Shown here: one piece after another, positions 37,939 to 48,854 of the stretch
Layout of the letters: every line of letters begins with the position of its first letter
How positions within the stretch are numbered: position 1 is the first letter of the stretch
Source of the DNA: Promerops cafer
Lineage: Eukaryota > Chordata > Aves > Passeriformes > Nectariniidae
Assembly (NCBI GenBank): GCA_013398275.1
Contig: VZSE01002207.1
Span: 562,877-626,876, forward strand
Direction: 5' to 3'
DNA length: 64,000 bases
Position numbers and translations under genes: made by a program
The notes under the pieces: generated by a model
Seen by the model: the letters and a program-made list of their open reading frames with translations, nothing else
Told to the model about the DNA's origin: nothing
Databases searched by the model: none

Positions 37939-40900
37939 GTGAGGGGTCACTGCGGGGCTATGGTGAACCTGGGGGTCACTGGGGCTGTGGTTTGGGGTGG
38001 GTGCAGGGGTGTGCTGCTCTGCATCAGCAGCTTTGTGCCATTTTTGCCATTTCCAGGATGTTTTAGCTTTAGGAAAACTCATTTTCCCCCTTCCACTCTT
38101 TTGGAAAGCATCTCACTCACCAGAGCCCAGATCCCAGCTCCTTGCTCTCATCAGTCACCCCCAGGGAAGAGCCCAGCATCACCCTGGCACCCACCTGTGT
38201 CCAGCCACCCCGTGACCCCCATCACAGCCCTGTCCTGCTCACCTGCCCCTGTCAGGCACATCACTGCCCTGATCAGAATTAGATCTGGGCAGGTGAAACT
38301 CGGCATTGGAATCAGTGACAAATTTCCCAAGCCAGGAGTAGAGGAAGGCAGACAGCCCTGGCTGTGTCTGCTTCCCTACAAGCAGCTCCCCCCCCAGCCT
38401 TGAAACTCCATCCGTACCCAAATCCTTCCCAGAGGTCTGCATCCCTCTGGGAGAGGATGTGCAGCTCTCCACAACGAGCTGGCTGCTGACAAATGCTTCC
38501 CACAGCTGTCGGGGGAGTGCAGGGAGAAACATCCATGAAAACCAACGGGGTGTGAGGAAGGGCGAGGCAGAGGGAGGAGGATCTGCACCCCCAGCATCTC
38601 CTTTCCTGCTTTTTCATTCCCAAAAATCAATTTCTGCCCAGCATTAAGCACCGCTGCTTCACCAGAGGCTGGATATTTCCTCCAGGATCATTCATCAGGT
38701 GGCATCAGGAAGCAGTGAAAGCAAATAAACCTCTGGAGTAATAGCACTGACATTCCCAGAACTGAGGTTTTGGGGAGAATACAGATCAGGTCTTGCTGTA
38801 GAAGAGCAGGTTTTAAGTACTCCATGAGAGCAAGAACAACCAAAGTTCCTGTTCTGGAAAATTATCACTGGGCATTTAACAAATGCTTGTTAAAAAATGA
38901 GTATTTTATTAAAAAAGTAATAAATGTAATCTTCCATTACTTTCCATTTTCAGTAACGAGTATGCTCAGGAGGACTTGAGCGAAGTATTAGCTCAAGCTG
39001 CTGTCTAAATAAGCAAAGCCTCCAAGAGAATAGGTTTTATTTGGTTTATGAGGGTTCAGCTTGGCTTATTTTAAATCCAGATTCCCCCAGAGGGGAGGAT
39101 CTGCTGCTGCTGAAGTGCAAGGGTGAAAAACAGGAGAACAGGAGTCACAAGGATGCCTTGAGCTGGGGCTTGGTGATTTGGGGCCAGCCAGACCTCAGCC
39201 CCCAGTTCTGTATCTGCAGAGGATAAGGGCAAATGTCCTGCAAGCCACATGCATGGATAGGATGGGAGGGAAAAACTCAAAACAACCCCAAACAGGCTCG
39301 ACACAAACCATCAAACCTCATAAGGGAGAAATAACTTCTCAAAGCCGTACCCTCCACCAGGACAAGCTTCTCCTAGGTCACAGCCACTTCCCTGTGTGGT
39401 GGCCCTGTTCCCATCTCCATGGGCCACCTCCTCACCTTTTGCTTTCCCCTCAGAAATTCCCTGTGCACTCACTTGCCTGCAGACAGAGGCAAAACTCTAC
39501 AAGCCCCTTTTCCTCCAACAAGCTGCTATTTCACCACGTGTTCCCTGCACATGAGGTTTGTCTCCAGAGGAGCCTCCTGTGTTAGAAATTTTCCCTTCAG
39601 GCTCCCATTTCTGCATGTGTGGAGCAGCCACGGCTTCACTCAGTGGTTAAATATTGCCAGGGCTCTGCAAAACATTTACCTGATGGAGTCACCATCTCCC
39701 ATGTCCCAGCACCTCACAGGAGGAAGAAATTCCTCCCTGTGAGGGTGGGGAGGCCCTGGCACAGGGTGCCCAGAGCAGCTGTGGCTGCCCCATCCCTGGA
39801 AGTGTCCAAGTGTTCCAAGGACAGGGCCTGGAGCAACCTGGGATGGTGGAAAGTGACCCTGCCCATGCCAGGGGGTGGGAAAAAAGTCATCTTTAGGGTC
39901 ACTTCCAACCCAAACCCTTCCATGATTCTGTGATTGTCTTCTCTCTCTTCTCCAAGAGCCCAGCCTGGTGATCTTCCATGAGGTTCAAGGAAGTCCCCCA
40001 TAAAGTGACCTCCAAAATACTACTTTTCTTGTTAAATGTGACTATTAAATTTGGCATCAGTGTTCTTCCTGCACTTTTATCCCCAACTCTCCTCCCCTGT
40101 TACCTTCTCAGGGCTCCCACCCTGCTCAGCCACACCTCACTGACCTCCATGTATAAAATGTCATTTGAATGCACCAGGACAGTCTTTTGGGCTGAATAGG
40201 TGGGATAAACAGACAGCCTGTTGTGTGAAAGAAATACTTCCTGCACGTGCAAGTATTTATTTGTGCAAGAAAAGAACAAAAGGGGCAGTGGTGCCCACCT
40301 GAGAGCACCAGCACAGAACTGACCCGAGCCCGGATCCCGTGCAGGCCTCAGAGAAAGCTCTGCCTTAATAACTAACAGGGGATCACTGGTGTGTGACACG
40401 TTCTTTTGGGCTGATTTCCAGGGTCTGGGAGTGCACCTGAGCACAGCCCTTGACTCCTGCTCCTGCAGCCCAGCTCTGCCACAGTAAATCAGCAGAGGGA
40501 CTGCTCAGTCCCACCAAAAAAATAACAATAACAAAGTCTCAGGGGCTGAGCAGCAGGAAAAGACCCAGACTGCTGCCTGGGCCTGGCTTTGACAGGGCAG
40601 GCAGTGGGAAGGCAGCAGAGATCAGGGATTTCTTGGCCAGCTGATGGTTACAGGGCATGGGATGAGAAGAGTCCCGTGACCACACAAATCACAGGGCCTG
40701 GGAGAGGCCACAGGAGACACAAGGATGGTGATGGTCATATTTAGAAGCATGAGTGGTTGTAGAGGGAAGCTGGAGAGGTATTTATTAGAAATCAGAGGTA
40801 AAATGGGTAAAACCCATTTTACACCTGCAGCCAATAGAAAATTCCATGTGTTACTGGGATACACACACAGGGACTTCAGGGGGACATGCCAACCAAAAAC

Positions 40901-43900
40901 CAGGGCACAAAGCTGAGTGCACCTAAGCAGCTGGTGATCACCCAAAAGTAACTTCACCCATTTCTTTAACCTTTAAGGGCCCCTCTCTTTGAACACCTTG
41001 CCAGGAAAGGATGGAACCAGCATCATCAAGCAGCACCCACCTCGAAGGCCTCAAGTAAGGCGGGTGTGGAAGCTCCCTGGGAGCTGCTCTGACTGACCCC
41101 TCCTCGTGGGCTTTTTGGGGACAGGGGCAAGCATCCCAGCACCATGGTGGGGGAAGCAAATACCCTACAGCAGCACAAGGGGGAGGTCCTACTTCTGGGT
41201 GGTCATGAGCTTGTGTGCTCTGGAGACACCCAGCAAGGACACGTGCCCCAGTGTGGGACACGGGGCCACCCCACTGTCCTTTGGGGTGTCTGGGTACCTG
41301 CAGCCAAAATGTGGTGTTCCCATGGGGCCAGTGTGGCCAAGACAGAGCCCTTTGCAGGAAGGATCCAGCTTGGCACCGTGTGGGGCTGGTTTTGGCTCCT
41401 CAGGGAAAGGCACCAGCTTCAGAGCAGAGATGGTGAAGCAGACAGACATGCCATGCACTAGGGGATGGTGAAAGACACAGCAATAATTCTGGGTTTTGGG
41501 AGTTGCTGTTCACGCTCTGTACCTGCCCAAACTCCCTCAGTTTCCCCATCCTGCACTTCCCAGATCCATTCCTCCCCAAGACCCAAACCCCACGACTCCA
41601 CCTGACCTAACAGTCAAGATTTGTCTCCACGCAAGGACTACCCTGACATAACTCCAAATCTTCAAATCTTTATTTCTCCCCCTGTGCTTGGCACTGGTGA
41701 GGCCACAGCTTGAATCCAGTGTTCATTCATGGGCATTTCTTCCTAATATCCAACCTGAACCCACTTGGAGCAGCCTGGTCTAGTGAAAGGTGTCCCTGCT
41801 CATGACAGGGAGCTTGGTCCTTAAAGTCCCTCCCAACCCAAAAATTTCAGCTTTCCATGATTCTGTGAACAGTAAACCCACTGGATCAAGGATTCTTTGC
41901 TTGAGACTTCCTTGCTGTGATTATGATCTTTTAAATATAATAAAGAACAGAAGAGCCACCAAATGGGGTCACTTAAACCTGCTCCCCTCAGGGCTGTGGC
42001 TCTGGGTGACTTCAGAGCTCAGAGGTGGCCACCAGCTATGGAATAATGTGTCCCTGGGTTTGGTGGGATGATGCAACAGTGGCATCTGAATTGAGCCCAC
42101 CTACACCCTGAAAACTGTCACATGGAAACAGTTTCCTTTAGAAACCTCTGGCCAGCACGGAGTTTTGAATGATTGATCTTATTTCCATCACGGCTGTACT
42201 TGTGTGTTACTGAGATGCTCATTGTTAACACTCATTTCAGGACAAGGACTCAGTTAATCCCACCCTGTTCTGCTGCTGTTGCTCTTGGGGAGTGTACACA
42301 GCTCCAGCAAAAGCCTTTTTCCTGTGGGAACACTCTCAAAGGCAGCAGAGCAGGATGACGTGGCCTTCTCAAGGACTTTTAGAGGATCTTGGTCAGAGAG
42401 TATTTCCAGACAAAAACCTGTGACGTTCACAAAAAACTGAAGGGAAAAGTCAATTTTCCAGCCTGGGACAGAGCTTTACCCCAAAGCCTGAAGCTTGGCT
42501 TCCCCAGCAGGGCAGGGTGATGAGCTGAGGGATGTGGGAGGTTTTTTGCCTTCACCCACCCTGTGCTGGTGGCCTCAGTGCCTTCCTGGAGTGGTGCCAG
42601 CCTGGACCACAGCTTGTGGTGTCACATGCTGCCATCTAGTGCCATCTTCCAGTTTCGTATTTAGCTTTGTGGGGGTTTTTTTGCTGCTAAGAGACGTGCA
42701 CTCGGCGCTGGGGACTAGAGGGGAATTCTCCCTTTACGTGACACTGATTTTTCCTCCTGCATTTTTGCACAGATCCAAAATTACAGCTCAGGATTCAGCA
42801 GCAGTTCAGGGCAGACAGAGACATGTCCCCATTTATTGGACACTTGTTCATAATCAAGGAGTTAATGGTGTCCCAAATAAAGTACAAGTCAGGTCTTACA
42901 GATAAAGTCCTTTATGATGTCCCCTTTAATTTTTACGGAAGCTGTGCTGAGCTCCCATCCTAGAAGGGAACTCTAGGAGGAATCACCACCCCTGGAAGTG
43001 TTCAGAAATTGTGTAGATGTGGCACTTAGGGACATGGTTTAGTGATGGACCTGGCAGTGATGGCTTAATGATTTGGCTTGATGATCTGAGGGGTCTTTTC
43101 TAACCTAGTGATTCTATGAACACCAAGCCGTGGAATGACCCAGAAGCACCTCAGAGCTTGGCATGATTTAAGGAGGCATCTTTGCTCTTTAAGATAAAAA
43201 TCCATGCTCAGAGCAGCCTGTAGAGCAAGTCTCTGCCTGTTTTCACCAGCCACCAGAAAAGGAACTTCGTGCCATGCACAGTTTTGCAGAGAGAGGTCTT
43301 ATTTAGGCCAGTGTAGAGACTGGCTGGACAGAGGGAACGGTGCTCCAGGTCTCCTCTAATTGGGATCTGCCCTTTGACAACCTGATAGGATCCTTAAGAT
43401 TAAATTGAGACACCTCTGCATGCTCCAGCTTTGCCATGAAGCAATCTGAGCTGTGGTTTGGCTTCACTCTGGTCTTGGAGGGAGCTTTGGGCACTGCTGG
43501 GGCTCAGAAAGAAATACCTGCAGGGATGGAATTACTGTCAAACTGGGGCTTTGCTGCTTGTGCTGTAATGCAAAGGATTTCCCCAGTTTTGCCCACTCCT
43601 GAAGGACCAAATCATGTTTATCTCCCTGAGATGCCAAACTCCTTCCTGTATCCCAAGCAGCAGGGTCAGAATTGGAGCTGGAAAAATGTCAAGGTAGTTT
43701 TCATATCCTGTTTTATGATCCTGTGGAATGAGCAATGCTAAATATTATAAATACTGGACTTGCAGAGGCTTGAGCCTGCCATCCCTCCACAAGGAATCAC
43801 TCCTGAGAAGCCCTGGAGTCAGCGAGAAGTGGCTGCAAGCCCAAAACCAAAGGTAAGTGCATGAGTTTGTGCCCTTCCACAAGCCATTCCTGGCTGCAGG

Positions 43901-46445
43901 CTCCTTTCCCTCACACTTTGGGCACCCTGAAGGGCAGAAGTTGGTATTTAAGCACTGGCTGTGCTCCTGTCCCTGGCTGAGCCCAGGACACTGAGCTGAA
44001 ACAACGGCGTGTGGGTGAGAGGACCCAAAATTAGGGCAAAGCTTCCTAATCTCCAGCATGACAGTTCCCTGGATGAGATGGACCTGCTGAGCCAGGATAT
44101 TAAATATTTTGGAGGCTGAAAGTATGAGAGGCACGATTTTAAATGACTTACTTGAGCACCCATCACTTGCAGTTGGTGGGGAGAAGGGAGAGACCTCCTC
44201 GCTCTCCCTGACAGGAGTTTGGAGACAGGGGGGGCTCAGGCTCTGCTCCCAGGGAACAAGGGACAGGTGAGAGGAAGTGGCCTCAGCTTGTGCCAGGGGA
44301 GGTTTAGATTGGCTTTTAGGGAAAATTCCTTCACTGACAGCATTGCCAGGCATTAGAACATGCTGGAGCCCCCATCCCTGGAGGGATTTCAAAACCATGA
44401 GGATGTGGCACTTGGGGACATGGGTCAGTGGTGGCCTTGGCAGAGCTGGGGGGACAGTTGGACTCGATGGTCTTAGACACCTTTTCCAACCTTAACAATT
44501 CCATAAAGTCTGATTTAAAGGCTGCAAACACTGTGTGCCATAAACACCCCCTGCAGCTTCAAACATGCAAAAGCCATTCTTCCCTTTGGATCAGGAGATT
44601 ATCTTGAAGAACTGACTCAGTGCAGCAACACCTTGGGGGGCAGAAGCACGACCACATTGTTTTAATGAAGTTTTTTTCCCCTCCTGCCCCAGAGCTGTGG
44701 GATAAACTGCAAGCACAGTGGAAATCTGTGATGAATTCCTGCAAGTTGGCTACACAGGGAGATGCTCGCTGCCTTTATCCGGGAGCGCCCGAGGGGTTTG
44801 TGAGCTGGTGGCTCTTCCTTTCTCTTTCAGAAAGTGCAGGTGTATTTATTTGCATCCTTAAATACCTCATAGGTGCTGGAGAAGAGGGGACAAGGCCTGA
44901 ATCCCCTCCCTGGCAGGAGGCAGCACTTGCACAAGCTTCAGATGCTGGACTTGACCCGCAGGCGACGAGAGGTAACGCCAAGGTGGATTTGGGGAGGGGA
45001 TGGGGGTGTCTCTCCCACGGACCAGGATGCTCCAGACCTCTTGCTGGGAAGGTGAAAGGAAGCTTTCCCTGAGTCCTAGGCAGAGGGCTGGTGGGGAGCA
45101 TCCCCAGGGCCCCTGTGATCAGTAATTACCTGTGGTTTTTCCAACACTTTGCCCTCATTTGGCCACAACTCACGGAGAAACCAAAAATCCCCGTCCCGGT
45201 CATGTTCTGTCATGTACTTAGTCTGGCAAATTCCATTTGCTTGGGTGAAACAACTCGACTGTGCAATTATTTCCAGGGCCAACCCCCTAATGCTGTGCCG
45301 TGTCGAGCTATTAAAACGCGTTCGCTCCTCTGCTGCTCGTGTTGACAACTCATTTGCAAACCCAGGCAGAGCTGAAGCGGAATCTCCACAGGGAGGCGAA
45401 AATCAATAAGCAAAAAATCAAGGAATTCAGCCCCAAGGAAGTCCTTGACACTCCCCAGAGAGGAGACAGCGCCAGAAGCCCAGACCCTGTCCCTGCTGAG
45501 CACAATCAGCACTTTCCTGGAGACCACCCTGGTAAGTGGAATAATTTTCCAAGGCGATGTAAAACTCACCAGCCCTCTTAAATGTCATCAGAGAAGTTTG
45601 CCTGTGGAAGATGCTTCCACTGCTCCACCTCCTGCAGTGACAAGAAGCAGGTTCAGGGGGAAAAGGCTGTGTCTGTAGGACAAAGCATTGGAATGCTTCA
45701 GAGAGGTCTCTGGGGTAACTGTGACATGCACTGAGGCTCATGGCTTTTTAGGTTTAGGGTTTTTTCCCCACTGTCCCTACAGGAGGGGGAGGTGAGGAGG
45801 ATCTCAGCCACCTCTTCATCCTGACCTGTCCATGGCATGAGCCCTGTCCTGCTCTGCCTGCACGTGACAACCTTTGGCAAAGGCTGGGAATGTATCACTG
45901 AGGCTGAAAGTACTAAAATCAGTGAAAAGCTTGCCTGAAGGTGAACTTTCACTCGGAGGAAGGGGAACAAACTTGGCTTCCTATTCCCTCGTGGTTCTTC
46001 AGCTCAGCTCTCTTCCCCATATTGCCAGACTCCATAATTTCACCAAACACAATCCTGAGTGTGTTACACCTCACCCTGCCCCAGACACGGGGTCTGGTCC
46101 TACAGGGAGCTCTCAGCATTTTCCTTACATGTCTCCAGCCATCCACAGCCATTTCCAGCTCAACTCCAGGTGACTGAGCAGCTCTGCAAAACCATGATAT
46201 TTTATTTTTTCTCTCCCCTAGGAAATATGTGGGGTGGAGGACTCTCCAGGCAGCCTGACAGGGAGGGGAAGGTTGACCTGTGGTTCTGCAGGGAGCCACG
46301 GACAAGGGATCTGTTCTGGGACTCCTCCAGCTCAGGGTCAGAGGAGTGGGAGAGGCAAGAGAAGATTCACTGCAAACCCACGCTCGTGAGGACCAAGACA
46401 GAGAGAGTTTCCCTCTTTGGTGACTTCTTTGACAGGGATTTCTAG
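37722..46445 (+). CDS. CCDC198: CCDC198 (C14orf105 / FAME), complete coding region in six exons
   Basis: Small, probably membrane-anchored protein, in human also called FAME; its biochemical activity is not settled. Coding exons are 37722-37938, 40978-41054, 43766-43852, 44873-44971, 45366-45531 and 46222-46445. All introns are GT-AG, phases join cleanly, and the sum is 870 nt including the stop, so 289 residues; I recall about 296 for human. Matching human segments are the N-terminus MGLS.SK, LPPL.E.WYGR, TSIIK.HPP, RLEP, SQRE, HLHK.Q.L, EA.INKQ, WDSSSS.S and LVRT.TER. Gly2 and Ser6 fit an N-myristoylation signal. The start has A at -3 and G at +4. Synteny beside SLC35F4 supports the call. 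The middle has diverged from human and exon 1 carries a Pro/Gly-rich stretch. No inactivating change is seen. Confidence 0.93.
37939..40977 (+). other. CCDC198: CCDC198 intron 1
   Basis: About 3 kb with one CR1 copy (39719). Nothing else recognisable. Confidence 0.8.
39719..39935 (+). mobile_element. CR1 LINE fragment (3' end)
   Basis: Contains gggtggggaggccctggcac, tggagcaacctgggatggtg and acttccaacccaaaccctt, ending ccatgattctgtgatt. CCDC198 intron 1. Confidence 0.92.
40978..41054 (+). CDS. CCDC198: CCDC198 coding exon 2 (TSIIKQHPP motif)
   Basis: The acceptor tttctttaacctttaag ends at 40977 and the donor gtaagg starts at 41055. Two bases complete a Gly codon with the G of exon 1; 25 codons follow to phase 0. 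It encodes GTSIIKQHPPRRPQ, aligned with human TSIIKRHPPQRLQ. The first half (PLSLNTLPGK) has diverged. The exon is short (77 nt), and its frame is not the longest open one locally. Confidence 0.9.
41733..41869 (+). mobile_element. CR1 LINE fragment, with a short minus-oriented piece abutting it
   Basis: The main part (41765-41869, +) carries ttggagcagcctggtctagt and the tail ccatgattctgtgaa. Just left, ttcttcctaatatccaacct (41738-41757) is a minus-oriented CR1 piece. CCDC198 intron 2. Confidence 0.8.
42978..43120 (+). mobile_element. CR1 LINE fragment (3' end)
   Basis: Carries aatcaccacccctggaagtg, gtgtagatgtggcacttagg, gacatggtttagtgatgg and the tail ctagtgattctatgaa. CCDC198 intron 2. Confidence 0.9.
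43766..43852 (+). CDS. CCDC198: CCDC198 coding exon 3 (RLEP...SQRE)
   Basis: The acceptor ggacttgcag ends at 43765; the donor gtaagt begins at 43853. It is 87 nt, phase 0 at both ends. It encodes RLEPAIPPQGITPEKPWSQR then EVAASPKPK, aligned with the human segment that runs from KLEP through ITSG and SQRE to HKAK. The junction with exon 2 reads RRPQ then RLEP, as in human. The polypyrimidine tract is weak, so the exact acceptor is slightly less certain than the others. Confidence 0.87.
43853..44872 (+). other. CCDC198: CCDC198 intron 3
   Basis: One CR1 copy (44192-44508) and an exon-like stretch at 44692-44799 that does not fit the flanking phases (see findings). Confidence 0.8.
44192..44508 (+). 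mobile_element. CR1 LINE fragment (3' end)
   Basis: Begins near gacctcctcgctctccctga, then gccaggggaggtttagattg, gatgtggcacttggggacat and the tail acaccttttccaaccttaac. CCDC198 intron 3. Confidence 0.9.
44873..44971 (+). CDS. CCDC198: CCDC198 coding exon 4 (basic helical segment)
   Basis: The acceptor cctcatag ends at 44872; the donor gtaacg starts at 44972. It is 99 nt, phase 0 at both ends. It encodes VLEKRGQGLNPLPGRRQHLH followed by KLQMLDLTRRRRE, aligned with human VLEKK and then YLHKMQVLEMIRKRQE. The strongly basic second half is predicted to be an amphipathic helix, consistent with the old coiled-coil name. Confidence 0.92.
44972..45365 (+). other. CCDC198: CCDC198 intron 4
   Basis: A short intron, free of repeats, with several CpG near its 3' end (45297-45341). 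Nothing else recognisable. Confidence 0.8.
45366..45531 (+). CDS. CCDC198: CCDC198 coding exon 5 (EAKINKQ motif)
   Basis: The acceptor ttgcaaacccag ends at 45365 and the donor gtaagt begins at 45532, phase 0 in and phase 1 out. It encodes AELKRNLHREAKINKQKIKE, matching human MELKKSLHGEARINKQ, then a less conserved acidic and Pro-rich stretch (TPQRGDSARSPDPVPAEHN). The final G joins GA of the next exon to give Gly. A second frame across the 3' part also looks protein-like but ends out of phase with the next exon. Confidence 0.91.
45532..46221 (+). other. CCDC198: CCDC198 intron 5
   Basis: About 690 bases with no repeat. The long minus-strand open frame that covers it is discussed under rejected items. 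Confidence 0.8.
46222..46445 (+). CDS. CCDC198: CCDC198 last coding exon (conserved acidic and C-terminal motifs)
   Basis: The acceptor ttttctctcccctag ends at 46221; TAG closes the frame at 46443-46445. It encodes LFWDSSSSGSEEWERQEK, matching the human LLWDSSSSDSDEQGK box, then LVRTKTERVSLFGDFFDRDF, matching human LVRTRTERIPLFDEFFDQE. The Ser/Asp/Glu box resembles casein-kinase-2 type sites. Strong conservation of the extreme C-terminus marks it as functionally important. Confidence 0.95.
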
Positions 46446-46620
46446 TGGCATGGCCTGGGGTGTGCCAAAGGAAGAAGCCCCAGCTCTGGATGGATGGGCT
46501 GGGGTTGGAGACAGCGCTGGCTGTGAGTGGAATTTCTGTGAGCGTGGGCCAGCAGAAAGGACATCTGGAAATGAGGAGCTCACTGATGTGGGGTGAATAA
46601 AAACCCTCTGGGTTCTGTGG
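46446..46620 (+). promoter_or_regulatory. CCDC198: CCDC198 3' untranslated region with AATAAA
   Basis: A short 3' UTR runs from the stop to an AATAAA at 46596-46601, followed within 20 bases by the T/G-rich sequence ctctgggttctgtgg. Cleavage is likely near 46615. Confidence 0.7.
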
Positions 46621-46933
46621 CTGAATCAGAACATCTGGGGAAGAAAGCCTTGGATGGAGCAACAGTGAAATGGGGGTAGAGAGAGGAGGAGGGGGCTGGC
46701 AAAAAAAATCCCTGAGCATAAGCTGGGGAAAGTTCTGGGTTAACCCCAAATATTAAATTTCAACTGAAATGAAATGTTTCACTTGCCTTTGAGTTACTCA
46801 ATCTTCCTGTTTAAATTGGGTTAACCTTTTCCAAACCACAAACCCCAGTTCAAAATGTAAGGTAAAAGGATTCATTTAGAAAGTCTTTAAATTAAATTTT
46901 TTCACATTTCTAAAATTTCTCTTTGACTTTTGT

Positions 46934-46954
46934 AGCTTTTTTTTTTTTTTTTTT
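46934..46954. repeat. Poly-T tract
   Basis: About 20 T followed by cttcttctttc, 340 bases downstream of the CCDC198 poly(A) signal. Confidence 0.8.
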
Positions 46955-47139
46955 CTTCTTCTTTCATTTCCTCTCCTCCCCTGTCCTGGACACAGAAATA
47001 CATATACTTTCTTCAGAACTAACCTCCAGATTTATATATAATCTGAAAAATCTGCCTTTGGTTCACTTTTTTCCCTGTTCAGGGTTCAGTGCTGGGGAGT
47101 GACTGATGGAAATGGAGAGATCTCCATCTTTTCCTGCAG

Positions 47140-47302
47140 ACATTCTCCCAGGGATGCTGATCAAGGCTGCAGCACCTACCAGGAGCTTGAACAAGCTGCC
47201 CTGTTGCAATCTGACATTTACAAGTATATTGAAAAATATGATTATACGAAGGTGTCTGATCTATCAAAAATGCTCCTGCAGTTTCCATCTCCCATAAACT
47301 GA
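47140..47302 (+). CDS. Orphan protein-like terminal exon, gene unknown
   Basis: I do not recognise this product. A strong acceptor (ccatcttttcctgcag) ends at 47139. From there one frame (phase 2 in, first base A completing a codon) runs to TGA at 47300-47302. It reads like real protein: GCSTYQELEQAALLQ then SDIYKYIEKYDYTKVSDLSK, helical and charged. An ATTAAA lies at 47310-47315, eight bases after the stop. CCDC198 donors are phase 0 or 1, so this cannot be a simple in-frame alternative end of CCDC198. It may be the last exon of an unrecognised plus-strand gene, a decayed relic, or chance. Upstream partner exons were not found. Confidence 0.4.
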
Positions 47303-48854
47303 ATTTTTTATTAAATGATCTTATTTTTCTTACAAAATGATTTGTTACCTGAGAGGGAACTTCACCCAGTTCTCCTGTATCCTGTCTGGTTGTCCCTGGA
47401 GGTCCATAAAGGCCACCAAGTTGGTGGAGATTCAAAGCACTTCTGTAAAAGGAGATTTCAGTTAAATCTCACACAGTTATTTTAACGTGGCAAACTGGAT
47501 AAGCTGGGGACTGGTGAAACACAAGGGAGGGGGAGATTTCAGCACCAGCCCTGGGGAACAGACAGGTCTGGTTGCCAGCATCAGTTTTGCCTCTGAAGCT
47601 GCAGAGCTGACAAAGGACATTAACTCTTCCCTGTGCCTCCTGCTTGCCTCCCTCCCTTCCCACTTGGTCTTTCTAGAACTACCAGGGGGCAAAACATCAG
47701 ATGAGCTCCTTGGTGCAGGGCAGGGACTCCAGGTGTAAAAAATATCATCATCATCACAGCCACTTTCAGCTGGAAACCAAATCCTTTCATTTTTCCAGCC
47801 AGGACACCCAGAGTAACAAGATCTGGAGTCAGTTCTCAGCTACCAGCACGAGCAGGGCTTGGGCAGCTCAGGACAGATGAAGCTTGTCCTGCATCACCAT
47901 CCCAAACCTGTGCTCCCTCCCACAATGTTGTGATGTGTCCGTGCTGCACCCTCAGATTCCTGATTTCCACAGCCAGGAAAAGAGCAGGAGACACATTCTT
48001 ACACTTATTTAAGGGAATGAGACGCCCATGGCTGACTCACTTTCACCAGTATTTATCTTTATTGAAAATCCCAGGCAGTGCAGGAGCTGGAAATCACAGT
48101 CAAAGCCCTAAATCAAGCTGGAGCCTCCAGCCAAGCTGCCCAGGACTGAGCTGCTCTGTCCTGATGTCACCTCCTGTGACATCCCTAAATGTATGGCCCA
48201 TTACAGAACGTCTACATGCTCCACGGGGCAAACTGCACTTTGGAGAAAGCCCACACACCATGTGGGATTTCACCAGAAAAACACAAAAACAAACCCCAGC
48301 ACAGGGAAGGAAGAAGAAGAGGAAGCATTTTAATGAGAAGGAGAGCTGCTCATGGCTAATGAGTCCATGTCTGGAGTCTGTGGGTTTTAAAAATGCCCCG
48401 AGAACTTTGCTGGTAAACACAGTCATCCTGAGTGAGCTGGAAATATCCTGAGAGCTTCGAACTCAGTGTTGAGGGTGTGCTGAAAAGGTCAATGATTTAA
48501 TGGGCTGGAACAATTAATCTGGCACTTGTCTATACACCTGTTCTCTTAATGATGTGACACATCGTCCTTCTGTGTTCCCATCTGTCAACAATTAAGCTAT
48601 AATTGGTGGAAATGCAATTTATCTCAGATAGAGCTGATTAGTTTTCCAATAATCGTGTTGCCAGCCTTGGAGAAGAGTGCTGCCCACGGAGAAGTGTCTG
48701 TGGACCACTCGATCCATATCAGAGACTGTGCAGAGGGGCTCTCTGGGCATTAATTTATCAATCTACAGTGTGCAAAATCTGCTCCTATGGAAGCGATAAA
48801 ATCAGCAAACCTGCTCCCATCACAGGGGGAATGGCTTCCCACGGGCAGGGGGCA

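Larger units (their letters stand above)
41055..43765 (+). other. CCDC198: CCDC198 intron 2
   Basis: About 2.7 kb with CR1 copies at 41733 and 42978. Nothing else recognisable. Confidence 0.8.

Noticed and set aside
45949..46749. 266-codon minus-strand open frame, the longest in the window
   Set aside because: It is antisense to the last CCDC198 exon, whose plus-strand frame matches the human protein and joins in phase. The minus frame is low-complexity Pro/Ser and resembles no known protein.
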